Assembly: GCA_019022495.1 (NCBI GenBank)
Contig: JAFEKR010000033.1
Span: 434,001 to 498,000 of the forward strand
Source of the DNA: Epichloe hybrida
Lineage: Eukaryota > Ascomycota > Sordariomycetes > Hypocreales > Clavicipitaceae
DNA length: 64,000 bases
Direction: 5' to 3'
The position numbers were made by a program, and so were the translations under genes. Below are positions 49,741-60,418 of this stretch, piece after piece. The first letter of the stretch is position 1. The number at the start of each line of letters is the position of its first letter. The notes beneath the pieces were generated by a model. It saw only the letters and a list, made by a program, of their open reading frames with translations, searched no databases and was not told where the DNA came from.

Positions 49741-50380
49741 CTAATAGATTTACTAGGATCTTACCTACTTTTAAAGAGAATTAGGCTAAAGCCTAGGCTT
49801 TAAAAATTCAGAGTTAGAAAGTACCTGATTTCAAGTGAAAATTGGAGGGCCTAGTTAGCCTGGGACTTTTAATAATCCTAGGCCTAAGCTAGCCTCTAAG
49901 CTTTATAAAGGTTTATTTCTAAACAAGAGAGATAAATCTATTTAAAAAACTAGAAAAAACGAGATTTTTACCTTTACTAAGCTTGAAGCTAAAGAAGATA
50001 AGGTAAGTTAGAATTTCTTACTATTATTATTATACTAATTTATTAACATTATAATAGGAGGATATCTTTAAATAGTGGGAAGATAACCTAAAGTCTTTCC
50101 TTATTTTAAGTATTATTGCTAGAAAATATCTAGCTATTCCTGCTAATGCTAGTGCTATTAAAAGTTCCATTAATACTAGGGGTAATATTATCATAAAAAG
50201 AAGAACTTCCTTAAAACATTCTACAATTAAGGAATTAATTCTTTTAAAGAATTAGCAAAAGGAGAATAATATTATGATTAAGCAGTATTCAGAGCTTTAT
50301 AATTACTATAGCTCTTGTTCAGAGGAATCTAAAGATTTCTCTAATAAATCTTTAGAAGATATTTGTTCTAATATGGAATA
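47763..50380 (+). pseudogene. hAT-family transposase remnant
   Basis: At 47820-47846 the reading is DNGSNNNTF, and in the same frame at 47907-47945 it is CVAHVFKIIAKDI. These match the hAT catalytic-core pattern DNASNN...RCxAHVxxLxxxD. About 49540-49640 reads NNYYFYKPYLYAMLLDPRLN, matching the YYAA-LDPR segment. About 50085-50260 is the hAT C-terminal dimerisation domain: LSIIARKYLAIPANASAIKS, then RGNIIIKRRTSL and STIKELILLKN. A 765-bp retroposon splits the gene at 48642-49406. Many stops and frame changes are present. Its position and strand fit it being the transposase of the 37 kb outer element. Confidence 0.8.
48642..49406 (+). mobile_element. Short non-LTR retroposon with 13-bp target duplication
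   Basis: TAGGTATTTATTC occurs at 48629-48641 and again at 49407-49419, bracketing a 765-bp segment inside the hAT transposase. Long duplications of this kind are made by target-primed reverse transcription. The last ~190 bp (from ATAAACACC to GCGTAAAGAATA) recur, 5'-truncated, at about 29450-29640 followed by a (TA)n run, as expected for a 3' end with a simple tail. No reverse transcriptase is seen. A tRNA-like A-box word, TTAACTAAGCG, is present, but SINE identity is not demonstrated. Confidence 0.6.
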
Positions 50381-50467
50381 AGAGTATAATAGGGGTTTTT
50401 TCCTAGTTTAGTCTAGTTTTCCCCTAATATACTTTTTTTAACATTATTTATATTCTCTATGATTTCT

Positions 50468-50660
50468 CTATATTATTACTATTATTACTATTATTACTAT
50501 TATTACTATTATTACTATTATTACTATTATTACTATTATTACTATTATTACTATTATTACTAGTATTACTATTATTACTATTATTACTATTATTACTATT
50601 ATTACTATTATTACTATTATTACTATTATTACTATTATTACTATTATTACTATTATTACT
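50468..50660. repeat. 9-bp minisatellite (TATTATTAC)n
   Basis: About 20 copies of a nonamer with one variant unit near 50560. Open frames across it (Ile/Val repeats) are artefacts. It lies just right of the hAT transposase remnant, in the position where sibling elements carry a few copies. Confidence 0.9.
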
Positions 50661-51054
50661 AAAAGAGAAAACATTTTTATATTATTAATATTTTTAAAAA
50701 CCTTAAAATACTAAGTTAAAAAACTATAGCTTTTTCTATAGTAATTTTCTTTTACTTACTTATATTTATATTTAAGTTATTTATTTACTATTTAACTTTT
50801 ATTAAACTTAAACACTAATAATATTATAGATTTATAATTTATTATAAACTAATATAACTTATATTATTTTAAAGAAACATAAAATATTAAAGAGAAAATA
50901 TTTTATTTTATTAATATTTTTAAAAACCTTAAAATACTAAGTAATTAAAAAGTATAGCTTTTACTATAGTAATTTCCTTATACTTACTTATATTTATATT
51001 TAAGGTATTTATTTACTATTTTATTTTTATTAAACTTTAACACTTATAATATTA

Positions 51055-51312
51055 TAAAGTATTATAAGCTATTATAAGCTATTCTAAGCTATTCTAAGCT
51101 ATTCTAAGCTATTCTACGCTATTCTAAGCTATTCTAAGCTATTCTAAGCTATTCTAAGCTATTCTAAGCTATTCTAAGCTATTCTAAGCTATTCTAAGCT
51201 ATTCTAAGCTATTCTAAGCTATTCTAAGCTATTCTAAGCTATTCTAAGCTATTATAAGCTATTCTAAGCTATTCTAAGCTATTCTAAGCTATTGTAAGCT
51301 ATTATAAGCTAT
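51055..51312. repeat. 10-bp tandem array (AAGCTATTCT)n
   Basis: About 25 nearly perfect units. It precedes the GTAGTGTAG subterminal repeats and the right terminus of the outer hAT element, the same order seen in the CAGAGTATTG elements. Confidence 0.9.
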
Positions 51313-51412
51313 TTACTACAAATACTACAAAATACTACATGTAGTGTAGTGTAGTGAAAAAATTTCCTTATAGTGTAGTATGTAGTGTAGTGTAGTGTAG
51401 TGCAAAGCTCTG

Positions 51413-51420
51413 CCTTTGGC
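51413..51420. repeat. Right 8-bp target-site duplication of the outer hAT element
   Basis: CCTTTGGC immediately follows ...CAAAGCTCTG at 51412 and matches 14332-14339. Normal GC sequence (GGGGGCGTGG) begins at once. Confidence 0.8.
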
Positions 51421-51584
51421 GGGGGCGTGGCACGAGTAGATGTCGGTTGGATGAGCGTTGAGAATCTAAGAACCGTCATGACCAGGCCAACAACAGGATG
51501 CGCATCCGCTAGACGCCAACAATATTAACAGCTTTGTATCCAGCAGCAGCAGGTCGTGGACCTACCAAGACTCGCTCGTGAGTG

Positions 51585-51645
51585 TCTTTGTCTCGTGAGT
51601 CATCTTTGTCTCGTGAGTCATCTTTGTCTCGTGAGTCATCCTCGT
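51585..51645. repeat. 18-bp tandem repeat upstream of methionyl-tRNA synthetase
   Basis: Three to four head-to-tail copies of TCGTGAGTCATCTTTGTC lie about 165-225 bases before the synthetase start codon. The minus-strand reading gives an Asp-Lys-Asp-rich short peptide, which I do not treat as a gene. A role in the promoter or 5' UTR is possible but unsupported. Confidence 0.7.
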
Positions 51646-51808
51646 CACTATTTCCCGCGACGACAGGATGGACAAAATAGCCCACCCCCTCCCGCGAAAA
51701 AGCATCCATCACAAACTCTAAAGAGGGACCTTCCCATCTTCAGGAGAAGCTCACCAGATCCGACGATCCTCAGGTCTCACTCAGCCACGTGAGCCTGCCT
51801 CTGCGAAC

Positions 51809-53687
51809 ATGGCGGAAGAGCTACGTGACCGCATCACCATTCTTCCCGTGCCAGGCGAACGGAAGTGCTCGTCACCAGCGCTCTGCCGTTTGTGAACAAC
51901 GTCCCGCACCTTGGAAACATCATAGGTTCTGTTCTTTCGGGTGATGTCTTCGCCAGATACTGCAGAGCACGTGGAATCAACACTCTCTACGTCGGTGGTA
52001 AGCAATCAATGCGGTCTCTGATCTGTCGATGGGACACGCAATCTAAATTTCCCCTGACTTAGGGACCGATGAGTACGGAACCACAGCAGAGGCAAAGGCC
52101 CTTGCGGAGGGGTGCACGCCACGAGCGCTTTGCGACAAGTACCACGTCATCCATGCGGATATATACAAGTGGTTCAACATCAGCTTCGACATCTTTGGCC
52201 GCACCACGACCCAACTGCAGACCGAGATTACCCAAGATATCTTTCTAAAGCTGCAAGAGAATGGGTTCCTCAAAGAACGAATGACAACGCAGCTGTACTG
52301 TGAGGAGCATCATTCATTCCTCGCAGACCGCTTCGTTGAAGGCGAGTGCCCAGTCTGTGGTTATGTGGATGCTCGTGGCGATCAATGCGACCTTTGTGGG
52401 CAGCTTCTGGAATCTCTCGAGCTCAAGGATCCTCGATGCAAAGTCGATGGCTCCAGGCCGATCACAAAAGATACGAAACACATCTTCCTGGAATTAGACA
52501 AGCTGCAACCCGAAGTGGAAGCGTTCTTTCAAAAGTCTGCCGCAAAGGGGCACTGGTCCAGCAACAGCAAAGTCATAACCTCTTCTTGGCTAAAGCAAGG
52601 ACTGAAACCACGAAGTATAACACGGGATCTGAAATGGGGAACCGCAGTTCCCCTGCCGGGGTACGAGCAAAAGGTCATCTACTCGTGGTTCGACGCTTGT
52701 ATAGGCTACGTGTCCATCACTGCTACGTATACCGATAAATGGGAACAGTGGTGGCGGAACCCAGATGTCCAACTTTATCAGTTCATCGGCAAAGACAACG
52801 TCGTGTTTCACTCTGTGATATTCCCCAGCTCCCAGATCGGTACTCGTGGTACCTGGACCAAGCTGCACCACCTCTCCACGACAGACTATCTGACCTACGA
52901 GGGCGGGAAATTCTCCAAGTCCCGCGGCATCGGCGTCTTCGGTGACTCGGCACAAAAGACTGGCGTCGACGCTGACATTTGGCGGTATTTCTTGCTCTCC
53001 CATCGACCAGAGACTGGCGATAGCGAGTTTACTTGGGACGAGTTCATCAGTTGCAACAACAACCTGTTGCTAAAGAACCTGGGCAATTTTGTCAGCCGGA
53101 CTGTGAAATTTGTCAACTCCCGACACTATGACAGTATTGTGCCAAACTGGAGTGAGTATCACGAAGAGTCTTTCGACGCTTGGAAAGGAGAAATCAACAA
53201 GCTTCTCACGCAGTATATCCAAGAACTTGATGCCGTCAAGATACGTTCAGCTCTCTCCACGGTTCTCGTCATGTCTCAACAGGGTAACGGCTTTCTGCAA
53301 GCAAACAAACTCGACAACAATCTTGCTGAGAGTGAGCCTTCAAAATGCGCGGCCGTTATCGGCCTGGCCATCAATTTGGTCCATCTTCTTGCCTCTCTTA
53401 TTGCGCCTTATATGCCCGACACCGCAAAAGCCATCAACGAGCAGCTACATACGGATATGCTGCCCATTACTGACCATTGGACTGCAGATTCCATCCAGCC
53501 CGGTCAAAAAATTGGCGAGTCCAAGCATCTGTTCAGCCGTATCAAGCCAGATAAGGCTGAAGAGTGGCAGAGAATATTCGGCGGCGGCGAGGTGAAGAAA
53601 GCCAAGGAAGAGGAAGCTGCGATGAAGGCGAAGAAGAGCGCGGCGATGAAAGCAGGGAAGGCGGTGAAGAAGGCGACTGAGGGTTAA
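51809..53687 (+). CDS. Cytosolic-type methionyl-tRNA synthetase, with one frameshift
   Basis: Exon 1 starts at ATG 51809 ([18 protein letters not shown]) and continues [18 protein letters not shown], containing the HIGH-type signature HLGN. An intron (51998-52062) joins YVGG to TDEYGT. Exon 2 carries the Cys pairs of the connective-peptide zinc knuckle (YCEEHH, CPVCG, CDLCG), the SITRDLKWG box, the KMSKS loop as KFSKS (52908-52922), the helical anticodon-binding domain and a Lys/Ala-rich tail; stop at 53687. The enzyme charges tRNA-Met with methionine. Between GER and VLV one base is missing at about 51863-51865, so the spliced length is one short of a multiple of three. No intron explains this. 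As the enzyme is essential, this is either a sequence error or a decaying second copy. It lies 0.4 kb from the transposon block. Confidence 0.88.
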
Positions 53688-55344
53688 AATCATGTGCATG
53701 TGGAAGATATTCAATTTCGTTAGATACTGATATAGTCTTGACATGACCATCCACCGCTTCAACAACTTAACGCGCACAAGTCCAACGCAAGATGAAGAGC
53801 ACATCAAGCGCTGCTCAATACCGTGCTCAAGAGAAACGCGCCTCGGCCAACTGCAGGATCGAACACCAAGTTTTGCCATAAGAAGAAGCACGGATAAAAA
53901 TTAATGGGATCTAGCAAGGAGCTTGAGCTCCGGGAATATCAGGCAGTTGGGGGGGGGGAGAGCTGGTGGTGACTTTGGACGGGCCACTTGGGGAGATGGA
54001 GAAGGAGTATATGCGAGTTCCCCAACATGGACAAGCTGAGGGAGCGTTGAAGTCGCATCATCTCCATCTGCCCCTTTATTTCATTCGCTACGTTCCTTCT
54101 TGAGAGCTGAAACGGGTTCAGAGGTGCAACATTCAACAGGCCTCAGAGGCCATGATCAAGAGAAGATTCGTTTTGCCAACGCGTCAACAGGTTGTATGCG
54201 CCCAAGTCGCCAACCTGCTCCGCTTCTTCCAAGGCCTCTTGTAACCTCCTCCTGGAGCCTTGATCCGCAGCACATGACTGTATTGGGAAGGAAGTTATGA
54301 TTGCTCAAGTGCGACACCGTCAATCATACATTTGGAGCATATTTTCCGATCCGCAGAGCCATGTGTTGCTAAGCGGGTTATTCAGGCTGCTATCGAATTC
54401 GAATCCGGGCCGAATCGTACACCCCCCGGACGACGGTTTTGCGATATCCGACTTGTCCGGTCGGGCAGAACCTGCTTCGAAGTTCGCCGAGCTTTCCTAC
54501 CAATCTGCAGATGATCGATGCCCGAGAGGCAATCATCAAAGGGATTGTGCTTCCTTTGACGAGAATTGTGCTCTCTCCGTGTGCGCGTACGTTGTGGATT
54601 CGGAACCGACGTCTCCCGCTGCAACATATCCGCATCGTTCAGTTTCGTGCTGTCCATTGACAAGGAAGAGGTATAGACATACAGCATGGTGGCGATTTCA
54701 CCTTGAACCTTTCGGCCGCATTGCTCCGTCATCGAGCCATATCGTGATGAAATAACTCCACCCGCCTAGCTGAGCGACGCCACATCCACGCCGAGGGCCC
54801 TGAGACAATACGAATCCAAACCCCATTCAAAGTGATTGAAACTCTAAACAAGCCCAAAATAAAGATGACATCATGCTCGCGGTCCAATCACATCACAGGC
54901 GTGGTAGATGGCGCGGATCGTCCAAGCCTTGGCGTACTGAGGATTCGAGCCAACGGCCGATCTGGAATTGGATCTCAGACTTAGAAGCAGGTCTTCAATC
55001 GGCTTGATTCCTTTGATTCAGGGCCACAGCCACAGGCGACCTTTGCAGATTTGATCTGGCTTGAAAAGCTCCATGGGGAAGTTCACTGGCCCACCTTGTT
55101 GAAGCCAATTACATGCAGAAATGGCATCTGCCTTGCGATGAATATGAATTGATGAATTGTCCTTGATCGAACATGCATTGAGCACTTTGTGGCTTCAGAC
55201 GGTGGGTGGATATTTGGCAAAATCAACTGGATTTATATGAATTCTCGCACATGAGGGCTGAAGGGTTTTTGACACAAGATACTTCGTTCTCCCCGCTCAA
55301 TGTACCTTTTGTTTTCTCCGAATTACAACAATACCTACTCCAAG
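53688..55344. other. Intergenic, nothing firmly supported
   Basis: Open frames occur on both strands at 54100-54760 (for example 152 codons at 54297-54755 plus and 116 codons at 54382-54732 minus). None shows recognisable domains, a credible start or third-position bias, and they overlap each other. A run of nine or more G lies at about 53949. The right part holds the P450 promoter. Confidence 0.4.
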
Positions 55345-57192
55345 ATGATCAATGTACTTGCCATTCTGGTTGCCTTCTCGATCCTGGCCATGCACGTATG
55401 GCGTCGTGCGTATCCTCGGCCATACAAAGATGTTCCCTACGACAAGCAGTCTGCAACTCGACTTTTTGGAGATATCCCCGACATGATAAAGTTCGCGAAA
55501 GAGGGCAATGATCCCGATCAATTCATTCCCCACAGATGCCGGCAACTCAACTCCCCTATCATCCAGTTGTTCTTGGCACCCTTTTCCAGCCCGTTGATCT
55601 TCGTAGACGATGTTGGTGAGGTGGAGAACATTGTCTTCAATCGTACCAAACGGCTGGATCGCGCTCCTATAACAATCAACGCGTTTCTCCCTCTCTTCCC
55701 CTTCTCGAGCATTCTCAAGCGAACCACCCCCGAGTGGCGGGCTCAGAGACGACTTTGGAAAGACACCATGAGTAACGACTTTCTCCGTCACATAGCCGCA
55801 CCCCAGATGTACGAAACAGCGATGCAGCTGGTTGATTTATTCCAGCTGAAAATCAGAATAGGAGACGGCAGACCTTTCTCCGTTCGCACAGACTTTAATC
55901 TTACCGCATTGGATGTTATATGGGCCGCTCTTCTGGGCTCGGAGTTGCACGGGATTCGGGACGAGATCTGCGGGATGCGAAACCACGACGGATCCATCCA
56001 GCAACCTGTCTCCAAGGGTTGCCCGGCGGCGATGCCGTCTGTCGTCAAGGGAGATTTGTACCAGGCCATCCAGTATCTGGGCAACACTCTTCAGTTTAAC
56101 TTGGCATCACCTCTTCCCGGGTGGTACAACTGGCTGCTTCGCCGATTGCCCACATACAAACGATGCTGGACGCTGAAGGAGAAAACTATCAATGGCCTGA
56201 TTCAGAGCGCGAGGGCGCGATTCAACCGTTCCTGTCAGACCGACGGCACAAGGCCATGTGCCATCGACATGGTCCTTCAGAAAGAGCAGTCGGCAATCAC
56301 AAGACCGAACGCATCGGCCTTTGTCATTCCACCAACTGACCTGGAGATCCACGACGAGCTCTTCATGTTGCTCCTTGCGGTATTCGCGCCCTTGTTGCCG
56401 TTCATGCCGATTGAGAACAACGTCGTGCTGATATTGCTATTGAGTTAGGGTCACGAGACAACAGCGATCACACTTTGCTGGTGCGCCAAGTTCCTCACGA
56501 ACAATCCCGCGGCGCAGGAGAAACTTCGCGAATCACTGAGGACGGCACTCCCTCGCGAAAATCCTCCCACACTGGAAGACATACTCAACACCGACATGCC
56601 CTATTTTGACGCAACTCTGGAAGAGTGCATTCGTCTTGCAGACATTTTCCCCCGCGTCGTGCGAGTCGCTCTTGATGACATGGAGATTCTGGGACATGAT
56701 ATCCCGAAGGGGGCGCAAATCATGTGTACGACCTCTGTGTCGGCAAACACTCTCAGGGAGTACAGGCGTGGGGGAACCAACAGTAACCAAGAAGATAAAA
56801 AGCAGCCTGATTCCGAGACTGATTCCCGGGAGAGCATGCATCTTTTTTCTCCTGAGCGGTGGCTGAACCACGCAGGCGCGTTCAATCCGCGAGCATTGCA
56901 CAGAATGGCATTCAGCGGAGGACCAAGGGGGTGTTTTGGTACGTATTGTAAAAAGTGGCATACTTTGGTTGCTGCGATGCTGACTGGGGATTCCAAAGGC
57001 AAGAGGTTTGCGATGCAGGAGTTGCGAATCATACTGGCAGTTTTGGTGATGAAGTTTCGTTTCGAATCGATTCCCGCGCAACTGAATAGCATGCGCAGCG
57101 ACCCGGGGGCATTGAGAGAGCCTCGGCAGACCTTTGTGCGGCTTACGAATCTTGCATGGGATGATACAGATGAGCGGGTGGAAAGTGCATGA
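55345..57192 (+). CDS. Cytochrome P450 monooxygenase
   Basis: Three exons (55345-56379, 56449-56938, 56999-57192) give an intact 572-residue protein. The N-terminus MINVLAILVAFSILAMHVW is a membrane anchor, followed by a Pro-rich hinge (YPRPYKDVPY). The I-helix motif GHETT is at 346-350, formed across intron 1 (LLLA joined to GHETT). The K-helix ExxR is EECIR (404-407), the PERF-type motif is SPERW, and the haem loop FSGGPRGCFG (500-509) carries the axial Cys507. Intron 2 splits the codon for Gly509. I chose ATG 55345 because it starts directly with the anchor; an upstream in-frame ATG at 55300 would add 15 residues. The enzyme would be ER-bound and need NADPH-P450 reductase. Substrate and CYP family are not assigned. 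It is one of the few intact genes here. Confidence 0.9.
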
Positions 57193-57887
57193 TCGAGCCG
57201 GGTTGAGCTCTTACGAAGATGTACATAAAAAAGGGATGATATGGATACGTACGGAGTACGGACGTATGCATTGCCGATTATTTGCAGAAACAGAGTTCGT
57301 CTCACGAACTGGGCAGCTCCTGCTGCGCGGGGTGATCCAATGACAACGCGCAGATAGCGCAGAGCAGATAGCGCAGATGGATGGTAGCAGTTGATTGGTC
57401 CGTCGCCGAGGCCTTTGTTTCGTGTGGCCATCTACTCCGTATTAAAGCGATGGAATCCTGTTTCCCCTCTTATCAATCCATTGGTTGGAGACTTAACGGA
57501 GTACATCTTTGTACATCTACTTTTGCACCCGGGAGACGCGGCATAGCAAACCCCCCTTTCTCAACACCCTGCTCATCCGGCTCGACCAATTGACGTCGGC
57601 AAAAAATGATACAATCACAAGCTAGCCATCAGTCAATGGAGATGGGGATGGGGGCGGCCAACGTCAGGTCGTTCCCAACAAAAACCGATCCATTCGACGC
57701 CATCATGTGTTATTGGCGGCGTATATGATTTCTTGGGCTCGCCCACTCTTGAACCGATCTGCTTTGCGCAGCATCTCATCATCTCTCTTGGTGTCGGCAT
57801 TGCCCATTCACACGCACACACAACAACAACTCCTGGTCATCCGGCTCACCGGTTCACCCGGCCCAATCCCATCTGGCTGCACCGAGA
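57193..57887. other. Intergenic, promoter of the following gene
   Basis: About 700 bases without recognisable coding sequence. A short repeated GCGCAGATAGCGCAGA motif (twice, at about 57349-57376) is the only structure noted. Confidence 0.4.
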
Positions 57888-59979
57888 ATGGGCGCCGCCG
57901 TCGAGGGGGCAGAGGCAGTCGCGCTTGTCCTCACGCCATTCCACGACATTGTGGCCAAGGCCAGGAGTGCGGCAGGCAGCGCGGCCGCTCAAGACGCGCC
58001 CATGTACAAAGCCGCCGAGTCGCTGCAACGAGAGGGCCAGCGGGCGTTGAATCGTCTGCATCCGCTTTGCAGGAACATGGTCAGCCAGCACGGCCCAGAG
58101 TTCGTCAATGCCATCAAGAGCAACGGTACGTGTGGCATACATGACAGTGATTGAGCTCTTCGATTTGGCTCGCTCCGCAGTGGCTAAATACAAATACACC
58201 CGCTCTCAGATGACATTAGCCGCTTCCATTGGGAGCTCACCGACGTGCTTTGGGAGTTTGACGACTACATCTCGGTCGAGACCTTCGACGCAGGCAAATA
58301 TGCCCAAATCCAATCACTCTGTCGTGACGTCGCGCCCAGGTTGTACAACGTCCTCGTGACAATCAACCTTGAGCTGCTCGCCCAGAAATCCACGGAGGAG
58401 ACACCGGTTCACATTATGCTTGAATCACCGCCGACATCATCCATCTCCTATTCGTCGCCCTCCGCCGAGGCATGGCATCCATGTCCATCACAAAGAAACA
58501 TTGAACGCGATACATCGCTGCTGCGAATAGCCGACTTGGGAACTCATGAAAAAATGTACCCCACGTCTGCGCCGAGTCTTGACATGGCACAGGCCAGCAT
58601 GACGCGGCAATCATACAGTAGTGGGTATTCTTCGCCGTCGTCGGGTAGTCGATCAGGTCATGGGTTCGCACCTCGGTCAATCATGCCGATTCGTGCAGGA
58701 GAAGAGCGACCTCGATTGCCATCGCAGGACGTGTCCTCAAACGACGCTGCGTCTCAAAGAGTATACGGCGACTATGCATCCGACCATCGACGAAGCCGCG
58801 ACACCTTTCAGCATGCCGCAATGCCTTTGAGGCTTCCCTCCAAGCACTGCATCATTACCGACGCCAGTTCTTTCCGCCGATACAAGGGCTTCTGCCCCGG
58901 GGCGCAGGAAGTACTGCAGGGAAAGGACGGCGTCAAGCAAAAGCAGAAGCCGGTGCAACGAACTCTGTCTCGCGTTGTCGCCAAGTGCACCGGTTGCTCC
59001 ATGGAATTGGACTACGACGGTATCGAAACAGACCTGGCTCATAAAGGTGACGATATATCTTGAAACAATGGGTTGAGGGTGTCGTCGGCTAACCACTCAT
59101 CTTGCTCCAGAGGCCGGCAACCTGGTCAAGAAAGATGTTGTTTACCGAATTCGCTTCCTCCAGAAAAGCCACCTGCCCGTGAAGCGGGCCACTGATACAC
59201 TATACGGATGCATATTCTGCATCTCGAACGGCTACACCATCGAAGAGAGTGATGCCACGGTGTTTTTCTCGGCGGAAGATCTCTTCCTCCACTTGTCGCG
59301 CCATCCACGACCCTTGCCGCTCGTCCGCGGAATCACCGTCGTGTACGGCATCGACGTGCCGTCCAACCTACGGAACAACCATGACCTTCACTTCAAAATG
59401 CCACCCAAGACTCATCCTGTGCACCGGGAGAGCGCGGAGATCGCCGGCAGACCCACCGGCATCGCCATCAAGGAGATGAGGAAAGTCGAACCGCAGAGAG
59501 CGCGACCGCCCTGAGGAGCTGCAACTCGCAATTGGTGCTCGAATCGCAGGCATCAAATGGCCGCCCCAGTACAAAGGTCGAAAGATATTCGCCTGGCACG
59601 ACGGCGTCTTTGCGTCCGTGCCGTCCGACAACATCATGCTGCTACCACCGGAAAATGCCAGCCTCTTCAAGGCCGTGACCAGTCAAATTTCGGGCCGTGC
59701 AAAATGGAAATTCTCCGTCAAGTCGAGAAAGGATTCCCCTTGGCTGAAGTTCGACAAGGGCGATACAATTACGAATATCGGATGTGAGTCTTGGTTTATG
59801 CCCTTTCTCGGATGACCAAGGGAAGGGGTATCTTGGGCTAATACGAGGAGGAGGTAGGGGTGCATCCGGATCACTGGTGCTGGTGTGGGATGAATTCAAA
59901 GAGCAATTGGGGCATTTTCCCTCAGGCATATATTGACCCCAACACGGTCCGGGACGACACAACCGCAAGGGACCCGTAG
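57888..59979 (+). CDS. Large fungal protein with C-terminal SH3-like domain, function unknown, one frameshift
   Basis: Four exons: 57888-58125, 58210-59046, 59111-59783, 59858-59979, with introns of 84, 64 and 74 nt; two carry CTAA-type branch points (GGCTAACC, GGGCTAATAC). The N-terminal ~130 residues are helical (FHDIVAKARSAAGS, DISRFHWELTDVLWEFDDYI). A Ser/Pro-rich disordered middle follows. Next comes a Cys-rich region (SSFRRYKGFCPGAQEVLQGK, CTGCSMELDY, YGCIFCISNGYTI, LFLHLSRHPRPLP). An SH3-like end follows: WLKFDKGDTITNIG joined to WVHPDHWCWCG and NWGIFPQAYIDP. I recognise this architecture from uncharacterised ascomycete proteins; function is unknown, a scaffold role being only a guess. 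The frame changes by one base at about 59490-59513, near ACCGCCCTGAG (ARPP to EELQLAIGARIAG). The spliced length is one base over a multiple of three, so this is an indel error or an early pseudogene. Confidence 0.7.
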
Positions 59980-60418
59980 ACACCGCTACTCACCCACGAA
60001 TCATCCATACATCTCATGCGTCGGCACTTGTGGACGCACCTCCTCCGCAGAACGTGCAAAAACACGGAGTCCCAAAACAGACAAGCGAGCCAGCTTTCTT
60101 ACTCCATCGATGGACAAGTAAGTTGCTCCTCGGGTATCATCACCTGCCCTACATTTCCACCTGATGAATGTCGCCACCATGGCCATGACGGCCAGATTGA
60201 ATGCCAACAGCACGAATTTATCCACATACGACAAGCGGCTACTCCTCATGCTCGCATAATCTACGATGATATGTGGAAGAACGACGCGCGAATTAGATAC
60301 CTAGTCTTTCTCGGTCAAGCTGAAAGCAAACGCGCGTGCTGCAAATGGGCCAAGGTTTCTTTGTCATCTCTCAAGTACAGCATTCTTTCCCCACCACTAC
60401 CGTCACTAGTAGATATCA
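59980..60418. other. Intergenic, nothing recognised
   Basis: Between the SH3-like gene and the minus-strand cysteine-rich remnant. Short overlapping frames on both strands have no recognisable product. Confidence 0.35.

Larger units (their letters stand above)
14340..51412. mobile_element. 37 kb hAT element filled with nested insertions
   Basis: The left end reads CAGAGCTTTACA and the right end, reverse-complemented, reads CAGAGCTTTGCA: a 12-bp inverted repeat with one transition. CAGAG-type termini and an 8-bp duplication (CCTTTGGC on both sides) are diagnostic of hAT elements. Both ends carry clustered GTAGTGTAG motifs (14350-14420 and 51330-51405), as expected for subterminal transposase-binding repeats. 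A decayed hAT transposase lies at 45119-45350 plus 47758-50380, on the plus strand and toward the right end. Everything between about 14418 and 45118 is explained by later insertions. Sequence just outside the right end is normal GC content, so the AT-rich block ends at the element terminus to the base. The element is RIP-degraded and surely immobile. Confidence 0.75.

Noticed and set aside
50468..50674. Open frame encoding Ile/Val repeats
   Set aside because: It is the translation of a 9-bp minisatellite inside the hAT right end, with no start context or homology.
14340..51412. Starship-type giant element
   Set aside because: No tyrosine-recombinase captain or cargo genes are seen at either end; hAT termini and the 8-bp duplication explain the boundaries.
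54297..54755. 152-codon open frame between MetRS and the P450
   Set aside because: Competing frames of similar length lie on the opposite strand, with no recognisable domain or codon bias.
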